A DNA stretch of 10,465 bases from JAHDWY01 sp964632865 (GTDB lineage: Bacteria > Hydrogenedentota > Hydrogenedentia > Hydrogenedentales > SLHB01): positions 1 through 10,465 of the forward strand of contig CAZWDH010000256.1 in assembly GCA_964632865.1 (NCBI GenBank). The letters run 5' to 3'. Below are positions 1 through 7,440 of this stretch, in pieces; position 1 is the first letter of the stretch; each line of letters begins with the position of its first letter. The position numbers and the translations under genes are program-made. Under the pieces are notes generated by a model, which saw only the letters and a list, made by a program, of their open reading frames with translations, made no database searches and was not told the origin of the DNA.

Positions 1-452
1 GTACCGATGACGCGTTGAACGCCACGCGCGCTGCTATCGAAGAAGGCGTCGTCCCCGGCGGCGGTACGGCCCTGCTTGCGGCCCGCAAGAAGGTCGACTC
101 GCTGAAGCTGGAAGGCGACGAAGCCGCGGGCGCGTCCATCGTGACCCACGCGCTTGGCGCGCCGCTGGCGCAAATCGCCCGAAACGCGGGCCTCGAAGGC
201 AACGTGATGGTGCACGCCGTGTTGGAGGCGAAGCCTGGTTACGGGCTCAATGCTGCGACGGGCAAGATCGAAGACCTGGCGAAGGCCGGCATTATCGATC
301 CCGCGAAGGTGATCGCGGCCGCGCTGCGCAATGCAGTGAGCGTCGCGGGTGTGTTCGTTACGACCGAATGCCTGGTGACCGACATTCCGAAGAAAGAGAA
401 GCCCGCGCCGGCCGACCCGCATCACGGCGGCGGCATGCCGGGCATGATGTAA
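1..452 (+). CDS. groEL: Chaperonin GroEL, C-terminal part (5' end outside window)
   Basis: This is the last 149 codons of the 60-kDa chaperonin, which folds cytosolic proteins in an ATP-driven double ring with GroES. Reading is open from base 3 with no start in the window; full-length GroEL is about 545 residues, so roughly three quarters lies upstream. The visible part is the C-terminal half of the equatorial domain. It opens with T-D-D-A-L, whose second Asp aligns with the ATPase residue D398 of E. coli GroEL. V-V-P-G-G-G-T-A-L (nucleotide-contact loop), Y-G-L-N-A-A-T, I-I-D-P and S-V-A-G-V-F-V-T-T-E follow. The protein ends G-G-G-M-P-G-M-M, the usual flexible Gly/Met tail facing the ring cavity. 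Nothing looks degraded. Whether groES lies upstream cannot be seen. A strong hairpin follows the stop by 24 bases. Confidence 0.97.
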   Translation, partial: TDDALNATRAAIEEGVVPGGGTALLAARKKVDSLKLEGDEAAGASIVTHALGAPLAQIARNAGLEGNVMVHAVLEAKPGYGLNAATGKIEDLAKAGIIDPAKVIAAALRNAVSVAGVFVTTECLVTDIPKKEKPAPADPHHGGGMPGMM

Positions 453-476
453 ACGCCAATTCGTACGGCGAACTTT

Positions 477-514
477 TGTAGCGCAGTCACGCCACCGGGC
501 GTGGCTGCGCTACA
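477..514. repeat. 17-bp perfect hairpin downstream of groEL
   Basis: Arms 477-493 and 498-514 pair over 17 positions (one G.T wobble at 487/504) around the 4-base loop ACCG. The arm begins TGTAGCGCAG and the partner ends CTGCGCTACA. No T-run follows on either strand, so it is not a textbook intrinsic terminator. It may instead stabilise the groEL mRNA 3' end or be a dispersed palindromic repeat. The structure is read directly; the role is inference. Confidence 0.75.
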
Positions 515-521
515 CGTGCAA

Positions 522-550
522 TTGACCGGTCGACGGGGAATGCTCATAAT
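522..550 (+). promoter_or_regulatory. Sigma70-type promoter for the DUF1569 gene
   Basis: TTGACC (522-527) and CATAAT (545-550) are separated by exactly 17 bases. Each hexamer matches five of six consensus positions. The predicted transcript start near 557 leaves a leader of about 90 bases before the ATG at 646. It lies just after the groEL hairpin, consistent with a new transcription unit. Confidence 0.55.
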
Positions 551-645
551 CGCCACTTGGCAGGCAATCCATTCAAGCAAATCTCGCACTTCGGTCGCAC
601 GAACACCATGCATGTGAACGTGACGTGCGAAATCGGGAGGAACGC

Positions 646-1083
646 ATGAGCCGGTTTTCCGAAAGCACGATCGACACGTTTTTGACGCGATTCCGCAGCA
701 TCGATCCGGAGACGAAACCCTTGTGGGGCGAAATGACGTTCGCGCAAATGCTGGGGCATCTGAACGGCGCGACACGGTATTCGATGGGATATGGACCCGC
801 CGTGCCCTTCCGAGGCAATTGGAAAACCAAGTACATCTTCGCTCCGCTCATCTTGAACGGATTCAAGCAGATTCCTCACAACGTGCGGGCGCCGCGGAAT
901 GTCCAACCCACCGACGGCGACGTGGACACCCTGGAAGCGACCCTGCGCGAATTGCTCGTCATGGTTCGTGAAGGCCGCTTTGATCCGCCGCATCATCCCT
1001 TCTTCGGCTTGATTGGGCCCAAGGGGTGGATGAAGTTTCACGGGTATCACATGGACCATCATTTGCGGCAGTTCGGCGCGTGA
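646..1083 (+). CDS. DUF1569 (DinB-like) family protein
   Basis: A 145-residue cytoplasmic protein resembling the DUF1569 family, which is related to the DinB/YfiT four-helix bundles. Family signatures are visible: an early W-G-E-M-T-F-A-Q-M-L-G-H-L (about residues 26-38) and the closing H-G-Y-H-M-D-H-H-L-R-Q-F-G. The well-spaced His residues could form a metal site as in DinB relatives, but no substrate is known. I chose ATG 646 because GGGAGG at 635-640 is a Shine-Dalgarno five bases ahead; a GTG at 625 is in frame but lies before that site. A good promoter lies at 522-550. The next gene starts 16 bases after the stop, so the two are probably co-transcribed. Family assignment is from recalled motifs; the function is unknown. 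Confidence 0.8.
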   Translation: MSRFSESTIDTFLTRFRSIDPETKPLWGEMTFAQMLGHLNGATRYSMGYGPAVPFRGNWKTKYIFAPLILNGFKQIPHNVRAPRNVQPTDGDVDTLEATLRELLVMVREGRFDPPHHPFFGLIGPKGWMKFHGYHMDHHLRQFGA

Positions 1084-1099
1084 ACGCAGTGGAGCGATT

Positions 1100-2170
1100 G
1101 TGAAAGCCCTCTTTCGATTCGTTGCGTTCGTCGTAATCTTGCTGATTCCGGCCCTCGTGTATCTTCTGACGTGGCCCGTGGAGATCGAACCGATCGCGTG
1201 GTCGCCGCCGCCTGCCCCGCCACTGGAAGGAGCGTACGCGCCGAACACTTATCTTGACGATGTCGAGATGCTCCTCGCCGGCGAGGTTACGGGACCCGAA
1301 GACGTGGCCATAGACGAAGCCGGGCGGCTGTATTCGGGCGTCGTGGATGGGCGAATCCTGCGATTCGACACGGACGGCGCGAACGTAGAAACCTTCGCCG
1401 ACACGGGGGGGCGTCCCCTCGGCCTGGCATGGGACGCTGCAGGGAACCTCATCGTCGCAGATGCGCTGAAGGGATTGTTGTCAATCGACCCCAAGGGTGC
1501 CGTCACGACGCTCGCAACCGAAGCCGATGGCATCCCCCTGGGATTCACCGACGACGTGGATGTCGCGGAAGACGGCACGGTCTACTTTACCGATGCCAGT
1601 TGGCGATACCACGTACCGAACTACATGGCCGACCTCATGGACGGCCGCGGCAACGGCCGGTTTCTCGCATACGATCCCGCGACGCGTCAAACGCGAACGC
1701 TCATCCGCGATCTGGCTTTTGCGAACGGCGTGGCGGTCAGTCCCGACCAGAACTACGTGCTGATCAATGAAACGTGGCGGTATCGCGTCTTGCGGTATTG
1801 GCTCACTGGTGAGAAGAAAGGGACCTGGGACATTTTCATTGATAACCTTCCCGGTTTTCCCGACAACCTCTCATCGAACGGCGACGATATCTTCTGGGTC
1901 GCCCTCTTCACGACGCGCAACCCCATGGCAGACCTGCTCGCACCGTATCCGTTCGCGCGCAAGATCGTCTGGCGGTTGCCTCAATCGTTCTTGCCGAAGG
2001 CCGCGCCGTACAGTTTCGTCATCGGGGTGGACGCGGCCGGAGTCGTCGTCCACAACTTGCAAGGGCCTGCCGGCGTCGTCGCACCAATCACGAGTGTGAA
2101 CGAACACGAGGGCAAACTGTATTTCGGCAGCGTCGAAGACGACGCCATTGGCCGAATTGCGGTGCCATAA
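1100..2170 (+). CDS. Strictosidine-synthase/APMAP-like beta-propeller, membrane-anchored
   Basis: A 356-residue protein with one N-terminal hydrophobic segment (residues 5-23), probably an uncleaved anchor, followed by a Pro-rich linker (P-P-P-A-P-P) and a six-bladed propeller of the strictosidine synthase/SMP-30/APMAP superfamily. Supporting motifs are L-G-F-T-D-D-V-D-V-A-E-D-G-T-V-Y-F-T-D-A-S, F-A-N-G-V-A-V-S-P-D and N-L-P-G-F-P-D-N-L-S, which match the conserved blade turns and metal-site region. Bacterial members are generally thought to be metal-dependent lactonases or arylesterases rather than alkaloid synthases; the Pictet-Spengler reaction is not implied. The start is GTG at 1100 with GGAG at 1091-1094. 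The gene lies 16 bases after the DUF1569 gene, so it is probably in the same transcript. The propeller should face the periplasm. Substrate unknown. Confidence 0.82.
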   Translation: MKALFRFVAFVVILLIPALVYLLTWPVEIEPIAWSPPPAPPLEGAYAPNTYLDDVEMLLAGEVTGPEDVAIDEAGRLYSGVVDGRILRFDTDGANVETFADTGGRPLGLAWDAAGNLIVADALKGLLSIDPKGAVTTLATEADGIPLGFTDDVDVAEDGTVYFTDASWRYHVPNYMADLMDGRGNGRFLAYDPATRQTRTLIRDLAFANGVAVSPDQNYVLINETWRYRVLRYWLTGEKKGTWDIFIDNLPGFPDNLSSNGDDIFWVALFTTRNPMADLLAPYPFARKIVWRLPQSFLPKAAPYSFVIGVDAAGVVVHNLQGPAGVVAPITSVNEHEGKLYFGSVEDDAIGRIAVP

Positions 2171-2183
2171 ACTCCCGTCTACA

Positions 2184-2213
2184 TTGCCTGAGCTTTGGTT
2201 CCGCTGCTATTGT
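2184..2213 (+). promoter_or_regulatory. Weak possible promoter giving a leaderless queA mRNA
   Basis: TTGCCT (2184-2189) and TATTGT (2208-2213) are spaced 18 bases apart, each with four of six consensus positions. If used, transcription would begin at about 2220-2222, on or next to the queA ATG. That fits the lack of any Shine-Dalgarno there. The match is weak, and read-through from the upstream gene is an alternative. Confidence 0.25.
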
Positions 2214-2221
2214 TGCGCGCT

Positions 2222-3244
2222 ATGGATGTTTCAGAACTTGATTATGATTTGCCCGAAGAACTTATCGCGCAACATCCGAAGGACAAGCGGGACGAGTCCC
2301 GTTTATTGGTAGTTGATCGCGCGGATGGCTCCCTCCGCGAGGACGTATTTCAAAACGTAGGCGCGTACCTTCGCGTCGGCGATTGTCTCGTGCTCAACGA
2401 AACGCGGGTCATCCGCGCGCGCTTGCACGGCCGGAAGCTGTCCGGCGGCAGGGTCGAGATCTTTCTCCTGCACGAACACAAGCCGGGCGCCTGGGACGCG
2501 CTGGTCCGGCCTTCGGCGAAGGTTTCACCCGGGACGACGGTCGTTCTGGGTTCTGGAATTGAAGCCATTGTCGAGGAGGTCTTGCCCGAGGGGCGGCGGC
2601 GTGTGCGATTCGACACGCCGGACGTCCTGCGTGTCCTGGAAGAATGCGGCGAAGTGCCGCTGCCGCCCTACATTCACCGGAAAGGTCCGGAGGACGCCGA
2701 CCTGACGCGCTACCAGACCGTCTATGCCCAATCTCCGGGCGCAGTCGCGGCGCCGACAGCGGGCCTGCATTTCACGGACGCGGTCTTCGCGGACCTGGAA
2801 CGCCGGGGCGTGCAACGGACCGCCCTGACCCTGCATGTGGGCTACGGAACCTTCAGCCCCATTCGCGGGGAGCGGGTGGAGGCGCATATCGTCGAACCCG
2901 AGGAGTTCGTCTTGCCCGAAGCTACGGCGGCAACACTCAACGCGACGCGCGATGCGGGCGGCCGCGTCGTCGCCGTGGGCACCACATCCACGCGGGTGCT
3001 GGAGTTTCAGTACCGACACGGCCAGTTTCAGCCGGGATCGGGCACGACGGGCCTCTACATTTATCCCCCGTACACGTACCGCGCGGTAGATGTCCTGCAG
3101 ACCAATTTTCATCTACCCAAGTCCAGTCTGCTGGCGTTGGTGCACGCGTTTGCGGGTGTGGAGTTGGCGCGGGAGGCCTATCGCTACGCGATCGCGAAAC
3201 GGTTCCGCTTCTATTCCTACGGCGACGTGATGCTGATCCTGTGA
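2222..3244 (+). CDS. queA: S-adenosylmethionine:tRNA ribosyltransferase-isomerase
   Basis: QueA transfers and isomerises the ribosyl part of S-adenosylmethionine onto 7-aminomethyl-7-deazaguanine in tRNA, giving epoxyqueuosine at position 34 of GUN-anticodon tRNAs. The 340-residue product has the usual family length and motifs in order: F/Y-D-L-P near the N-terminus, L-N-E-T-R-V-I-R-A-R-L, W-D-A-L-V-R-P, G-E-V-P-L-P-P-Y-I, Y-A-Q-x-P-G-A-V-A-A-P-T-A-G-L-H-F-T, H-V-G-Y-G-T-F and Q-T-N-F-H-L-P-K-S. ATG 2222 is chosen because family members begin M-x-x-x-x-x-D-Y-x-L-P; a TTG at 2195 would add nine hydrophobic residues. No Shine-Dalgarno precedes 2222. The gene stands 51 bases after the propeller gene and converges with an unrelated minus-strand gene. 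No tgt or queG is visible. Confidence 0.96.
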   Translation: MDVSELDYDLPEELIAQHPKDKRDESRLLVVDRADGSLREDVFQNVGAYLRVGDCLVLNETRVIRARLHGRKLSGGRVEIFLLHEHKPGAWDALVRPSAKVSPGTTVVLGSGIEAIVEEVLPEGRRRVRFDTPDVLRVLEECGEVPLPPYIHRKGPEDADLTRYQTVYAQSPGAVAAPTAGLHFTDAVFADLERRGVQRTALTLHVGYGTFSPIRGERVEAHIVEPEEFVLPEATAATLNATRDAGGRVVAVGTTSTRVLEFQYRHGQFQPGSGTTGLYIYPPYTYRAVDVLQTNFHLPKSSLLALVHAFAGVELAREAYRYAIAKRFRFYSYGDVMLIL

Positions 3245-3275
3245 GATCGGCGCGGCGAAAACTCGGCTCGAAAGA

Positions 3276-3295
3276 CTTGGGCGGGGACGCCCAAG
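3276..3295. terminator. Hairpin between convergent queA and minus-strand gene
   Basis: Arms 3276-3283 (CTTGGGCG) and 3288-3295 (CGCCCAAG) form a perfect 8-bp stem with a GGGA loop. It lies 31 bases after the queA stop and 6 bases beyond the stop of the opposing gene, a position suited to a shared bidirectional terminator. It lacks a T-run on both sides, so Rho-independent action is uncertain and a dispersed repeat is possible. Confidence 0.4.
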
Positions 3296-3301
3296 CCACG
3301 G

Positions 3302-3901
3302 CTACTCCGCTTCCTGGAGGCGTTGGATCTCCTTGGTGAGGGCTTCCTCAAGCTGCGACTGGTGTTCGCCGTAGATGCTTTCTTCCCTCAGAAGGGCCAG
3401 GGCGGCCTTGCACTTGATGAGCGCCGTCTGCGCGTCGCCGGCTTCGATGGCTTTCTGAGCGGAGTTGTAGACGCGCTCGAATTTCAGGCGCGTGTTCTTC
3501 GCGAAGCTCTCGGCCCGTTTCGAGGCCACTTCCGACTCGCTGGGCCGCAACCATGGCGAGATATAGGGTGGTACGCGTTCGCCGTTCTGGCGGGCGCGCA
3601 TGGCGCGGATGGCGTGTTCGGTGCGCGCGCGGGCTTCCGTGGCCCGCTCTTTGGAGACTTTCTTGGGGTCGAAGGCAGCGAGGTAGCGGCCCGTGCCCGG
3701 CGCAAAGAGTCCGTCCCGAATCCCCTGCTCGACCGTGGGCAGCCCCTTCACCTTCCCTGTGACACTCAGCACGGCGCCCGTCCAGTGACCGGTATCGGTC
3801 CGGTCGTCTTTGGGTCCAATGACGATCACCAGTTCCGATCCCGAGGCCGCCAGCCGCTGCATGAGCGGTTCGTGACGCCCCATCCCTCCGGCCCTATTCA
3901 T
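3302..3901 (-). CDS. Hypothetical protein with a TPR-like helical C-terminus
   Basis: A 199-residue protein I do not recognise. The N-terminal third has a predicted strand E-L-V-I-V-I-G-P followed by charged and Gly/Thr-rich turns. The middle (about residues 80-125) is basic and Ala/Arg-rich. The C-terminal 60 residues look helical, and the stretch N-S-A-Q-K-A-I-E-A-G-D-A-Q-T-A-L resembles one tetratricopeptide unit, ending in a Glu-rich helix. There is no signal peptide or membrane segment. The strand choice is supported by high GC at third codon positions and the realistic charge pattern. The start is uncertain: ATG 3901 has GGGAAG nine bases upstream, while ATG 3883 has GGAGGG directly abutting it, too close to be ideal. 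Reading stays open to 4054, but that would overlap the aspS promoter. The gene is divergent from aspS and convergent with queA. No function is assigned. Confidence 0.65.
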   Translation of the reverse strand: MNRAGGMGRHEPLMQRLAASGSELVIVIGPKDDRTDTGHWTGAVLSVTGKVKGLPTVEQGIRDGLFAPGTGRYLAAFDPKKVSKERATEARARTEHAIRAMRARQNGERVPPYISPWLRPSESEVASKRAESFAKNTRLKFERVYNSAQKAIEAGDAQTALIKCKAALALLREESIYGEHQSQLEEALTKEIQRLQEAE

Positions 3902-4035
3902 GGTCGTAAGCTTCCCAATCCCAGTGGCGCGACGCGCATCTACCTTATGAATTGCATGAATGGTACCACAGTGGATCGAGGATCGGAGAAGGCATCGAAG
4001 CCAACGGGCATAAACCGTTCCGCGCGCTGCGAAAT

Positions 4036-4064
4036 TTGACAAATCCCCCGTCAATGGCTACGAT
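4036..4064 (+). promoter_or_regulatory. Sigma70-type promoter of aspS
   Basis: TTGACA (4036-4041, perfect consensus) and TACGAT (4059-4064, four of six positions) are separated by 17 bases. The start site would be near 4071, leaving a leader of about 44 bases before aspS. The leader is too short for a T-box, and none is visible. Confidence 0.65.
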
Positions 4065-4114
4065 CCGGCGTTTAACTGCGGCACGATATCAGTACCCGCT
4101 CTGGAGAAACGACC

Positions 4115-5896
4115 ATGCATCCCTTTCGAACGCATACCTGTGGCGAGCTGCGTCCCGGCGACGTGGACAAAGAGGTCCGGCTGTCAGGCTGGGTCCATCG
4201 CAAGCGCGACCACGGGGGCGTGATCTTCATCGACTTGCGCGACCACTATGGATTGACGCAGGTCGTCATCAACCCGGATCAAGTCTTCTTCACGGAAGCC
4301 GAACAGGTGCGGTCGGAGAGCGTCATTCGCGTGGATGGCAAAGTTGTCGCGCGCACGCCGGAGACGATTAACCCGAATCTCGATACCGGCGCGATTGAAG
4401 TGGTCGCGTCGAGTTTTCACGTGGAATCCGTTGCCGAGCAGATCCCCTTCCCGGTCAACCAGGAATTGGAGTACCCGGAAGAGGTGCGGCTGGCCCACCG
4501 GTTTCTCGATCTGCGCAAGGAACGTTTGCACAAGAACATTTTGCTTCGTTCCCAGACCGCACAGCTCACCCGCGCCCATTTGACGGAGCGCGGGTTTACC
4601 GAGTACCACACGCCAATTCTGACGAGTTCGTCGCCCGAGGGCGCGCGCGACTACCTGGTGCCGAGCCGGTTGTATCCGGGCGAATTTTACGCGCTGCCGC
4701 AGGCGCCCCAGCAGTTCAAACAATTGCTCATGATCTCCGGCTTCGACCGGTACTTCCAGATCGCGCCCTGTTTCCGCGACGAGGACAGCCGCGCGGACCG
4801 CAGCCCGGGCGAGTTCTACCAAATCGATATCGAGATGTCCTTCATCACGCAGGACGATCTCTTTCACGAGATCGAATTGCTGCTGGTGCGGCTCTTCAAC
4901 GAGTTGTCGGACAAGACCATCCAGGCCAACCCCTTCCCGCGGATTCCGTACCGCGAGGCCATGGAGAAATACGGCACGGATAAGCCGGATATCCGTTTCG
5001 GGCTCGAGATGATCGAGGCGACAGACATCTTCGAGAACAGCGAGTTCAAAGTTTTTTCGGGCGCCGTGAAGAGCGGTGGCGCGGTGAAGGTCATCAACGC
5101 CAAAGGCGTGGCCTCGCAATCGCGGAAGTTTTTCGATGACGCGGAGGCCTTCGCCAAAGGCGAAGGCGCGAAGGGACTCGCGTGGATCGCGTTACGCGAT
5201 GGCGAAATGAAAGGCCCTGTCGTGAAGTTCCTGAGCGAGGCGGAACAGAAGGCCCTCATCGAGCGAACCTCCGCCCGCGAGGGGGATGCCCTGTTTTTCG
5301 GCGCCGGCGACCGGACGGAAACCAACGCGCTGCTCGGCAAGGTGCGCGTCTATCTCGCGAACGCGCTGGGCATTGTCGACAAGAACCTCGCGGCCTTCTG
5401 CTGGGTCGTCGACTTCCCCATGTTCGAGTGGAACGAAGACGAAAAGAAAGTGGACTTCTCCCACAACCCCTTCTCCATGCCCCAAGGCGGCATGGAAGCC
5501 CTGACCGAAATGGATCCGCTCGATGTGCTTGCGTTCCAGTATGACGTCGTGTGCAACGGTATCGAGTTGTCGTCGGGCGCCATTCGTAACCATCGTCCAG
5601 AAGTCATGCTCAAGGCCTTCGAGATCGCGGGGTATTCCGACGAGACGGTGAAGTCCAAGTTTCCGGCCCTGTGGAAGGCATTCCATTACGGCGCGCCTCC
5701 TCACGGCGGCATCGCGCCGGGCTTCGACCGAATCGTCATGCTACTCGCCGACGAGCCCAACATTCGCGAGGTCATCGCCTTCCCTCTGAATCAGAAGGCG
5801 CAGGATCTTCTCATGGGCGCCCCGAGCGAAGTCACGCCCCGGCAGTTGCAGGAGTTGCATCTGCAGATCAAATATCCGCCGAAGGTGGAGAAGTAA
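4115..5896 (+). CDS. aspS: Aspartyl-tRNA synthetase, bacterial type
   Basis: A class II synthetase that charges tRNA-Asp (and possibly tRNA-Asn) with aspartate. Its 593 residues match the usual bacterial length (about 590). The order is an N-terminal OB-fold anticodon-binding domain (about residues 1-110, including G-W-V-H-R-K-R-D-H-G-G), catalytic domain, GAD insertion (roughly 285-420) and C-terminal catalytic part. Motif 2 is C-F-R-D-E-D with the ATP-binding Arg at residue 221. Motif 3 is G-I-A-P-G-F-D-R with its Arg at 539. ATG 4115 has GGAG eight bases upstream and a clear promoter. Residue 33 is His, where discriminating enzymes such as that of E. coli have Leu, so Asp/Asn dual charging is possible. 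There is no frameshift or damage. The next gene begins 80 bases later. Confidence 0.97.
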   Translation: MHPFRTHTCGELRPGDVDKEVRLSGWVHRKRDHGGVIFIDLRDHYGLTQVVINPDQVFFTEAEQVRSESVIRVDGKVVARTPETINPNLDTGAIEVVASSFHVESVAEQIPFPVNQELEYPEEVRLAHRFLDLRKERLHKNILLRSQTAQLTRAHLTERGFTEYHTPILTSSSPEGARDYLVPSRLYPGEFYALPQAPQQFKQLLMISGFDRYFQIAPCFRDEDSRADRSPGEFYQIDIEMSFITQDDLFHEIELLLVRLFNELSDKTIQANPFPRIPYREAMEKYGTDKPDIRFGLEMIEATDIFENSEFKVFSGAVKSGGAVKVINAKGVASQSRKFFDDAEAFAKGEGAKGLAWIALRDGEMKGPVVKFLSEAEQKALIERTSAREGDALFFGAGDRTETNALLGKVRVYLANALGIVDKNLAAFCWVVDFPMFEWNEDEKKVDFSHNPFSMPQGGMEALTEMDPLDVLAFQYDVVCNGIELSSGAIRNHRPEVMLKAFEIAGYSDETVKSKFPALWKAFHYGAPPHGGIAPGFDRIVMLLADEPNIREVIAFPLNQKAQDLLMGAPSEVTPRQLQELHLQIKYPPKVEK

Positions 5897-5976
5897 GCGC
5901 GACTCGCGCGTACCTGGAGCACGCGTGAGAACTCGCATCGGGCTGCCGTTGACCGCGGAAACCTGGAGGCAGGCGA

Positions 5977-7413
5977 ATGACGTTTCGACCCCTACTGCGT
6001 GCAGCTTGTGCTGCGATATGGGCCGGCGCCGTTTGCGCGCAGCCGTCCGCTGATCTCGGTCATACGACCTCCAACCGGTATCTCACGTTCCATGGCGACC
6101 CCGTCGTCCTCGTCGGTGACAGCGGGACCCAATGCGTCATGCAAAACACCAACATCGACTACCGCCGCTGGATCGACGACTGCGCCGACGCGGGACTGAG
6201 CGTGGTCCACATCTGGTCTTTCGTGGTGCCCCGGCAACAGCTCGATGGCAGCGATGTGGAGGATCGTTACGGCTACGTCTATCCCGGGATTACGCCGTGG
6301 GCGCGCAAGGCCGACGGTCCCCGCGCAAAGGATGGTGGTTTTCAGTGGGATCTGCATACTTGGGATGAAGGCGATGACCCCACCCACTATTGGCCGCGCT
6401 TGCGCGACTTCTGCACGTATGCGAAAGAGAGAGGCCTTGTCGTAGGCATCACCCCGTTTTGGGGCTGGCCGAAACACCCATCGGATTGGGCGTATCATCC
6501 GTTCAACAGCGTGAACGGCGGACCGGTCACGGAAGACGTGCGGATACACGTGTCACAAGTGCAACGCATTGCCACGCCCGGCCTTGAAGTGTGGGAGGAG
6601 CCCTACTCGGACAAGTGGGATGTTGTGAAAAAGACGCAGTGGCACTGGGAACGGTTTGCGAGAAAGCTCATCGACGAGACGGCGTCATTCGGAAACGTGT
6701 TCTTTGTCTTCATGGACGAGCATTCTTACGATGAGGGCAACGGGGGTGACCACTTCCGGGATTTCTTCCAGAAGCGCGGGGCTTTGTGGGTGGATTGGGA
6801 TAAACGCCGTGAGTCGGTGGACATGGTCTTTGAAGATATTTCGTACCGGGAGGATTCGGGGAAGAACTCCGGTACCGTGAAATTCGTAACACGCCAGCCG
6901 CTGCGGCCATTCATCATCCTGGAAGGGGGTCCCTACCTGGGCGATGAAGTCCGCGCCGCGATCTGGACGACGCTGGTGGGCGGCGGCAATTACGTCTTCC
7001 ATAACGACGCCGAGCAGGAAACCGTCCATACCGGTATCATGGGGTACGACCCGAATGTCCCTGGCGGCGACACAGGACGGGTCCGCCGGGAATGGTTGGG
7101 GCACGCGTCCCGTTTCTTCGGCGACGCGGTGGCGAATCTGGACAGCCTGATGCCTCACAATGAACTGACGGGCGATGGCGCGTTTTGCCTCGCCGATCCG
7201 GGCCGCGAATACATCGTCTATTCGATGGCGGGCAGCGGGACCATCCCGTTGACCTTGCACGGTCCGGGAGCCGTCGAATCGCTGCGGTTGTACAATCCGC
7301 GAACGGGTGAATGGGTGGAAACAGTGGACCGGATATCGGCGGGTTCGACCATCACCATTACGAAGCCCGATGAAGACGACTGGGTCCTGCTTTTGCGTCT
7401 ATCAATTGAATAG
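5977..7413 (+). CDS. Secreted DUF4038/GH140-like glycoside hydrolase
   Basis: A 478-residue exported protein. Residues 1-21 are a Sec signal peptide (R-P-L-L-R start, hydrophobic Ala/Trp core, likely cleavage after A-V-C-A before Gln22); the Cys lacks a proper lipobox context. The mature part resembles the DUF4038 TIM-barrel family, which includes GH140 apiosidases acting on plant rhamnogalacturonan II, with a small C-terminal beta domain of the type called 'putative collagen-binding'. Visible cues are V-V-L-V-G-D-S-G-T-Q near the N-terminus, F-F-V-F-M-D-E-H (Asp247/Glu248) and F-I-I-L-E-G-G-P-Y (Glu316). The last two fall at barrel strand ends and are my candidate catalytic acids. The C-terminal 75 residues hold the short strands R-L-Y-N-P-R-T-G-E-W and D-D-W-V-L-L-L. 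ATG 5977 has GGAGG seven bases upstream. The substrate is unknown; no sugar transporter or other glycosidase adjoins. Confidence 0.78.
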   Translation: MTFRPLLRAACAAIWAGAVCAQPSADLGHTTSNRYLTFHGDPVVLVGDSGTQCVMQNTNIDYRRWIDDCADAGLSVVHIWSFVVPRQQLDGSDVEDRYGYVYPGITPWARKADGPRAKDGGFQWDLHTWDEGDDPTHYWPRLRDFCTYAKERGLVVGITPFWGWPKHPSDWAYHPFNSVNGGPVTEDVRIHVSQVQRIATPGLEVWEEPYSDKWDVVKKTQWHWERFARKLIDETASFGNVFFVFMDEHSYDEGNGGDHFRDFFQKRGALWVDWDKRRESVDMVFEDISYREDSGKNSGTVKFVTRQPLRPFIILEGGPYLGDEVRAAIWTTLVGGGNYVFHNDAEQETVHTGIMGYDPNVPGGDTGRVRREWLGHASRFFGDAVANLDSLMPHNELTGDGAFCLADPGREYIVYSMAGSGTIPLTLHGPGAVESLRLYNPRTGEWVETVDRISAGSTITITKPDEDDWVLLLRLSIE

Positions 7414-7440
7414 AAGAAACATCCCCCTTGAACCCCTTCT

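Noticed and set aside
544..1248. 234-codon open frame on the minus strand
   Set aside because: It lies opposite the DUF1569 gene and the start of the propeller gene. It has no family resemblance, and such long antisense frames are expected at this GC content.
3323..4039. 238-codon open frame on the plus strand opposite the hypothetical gene
   Set aside because: The minus-strand frame has higher GC at third codon positions and a more natural charge and helix pattern. The plus-strand product looks like antisense translation (Gly/Arg/Phe-rich).
4065..4114. T-box or other riboswitch in the aspS leader
   Set aside because: The predicted leader is about 44 bases and shows no T-box sequence or terminator/antiterminator pair.
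4184..5119. 311-codon open frame on the minus strand
   Set aside because: It is entirely antisense to aspS, whose motifs are unmistakable.
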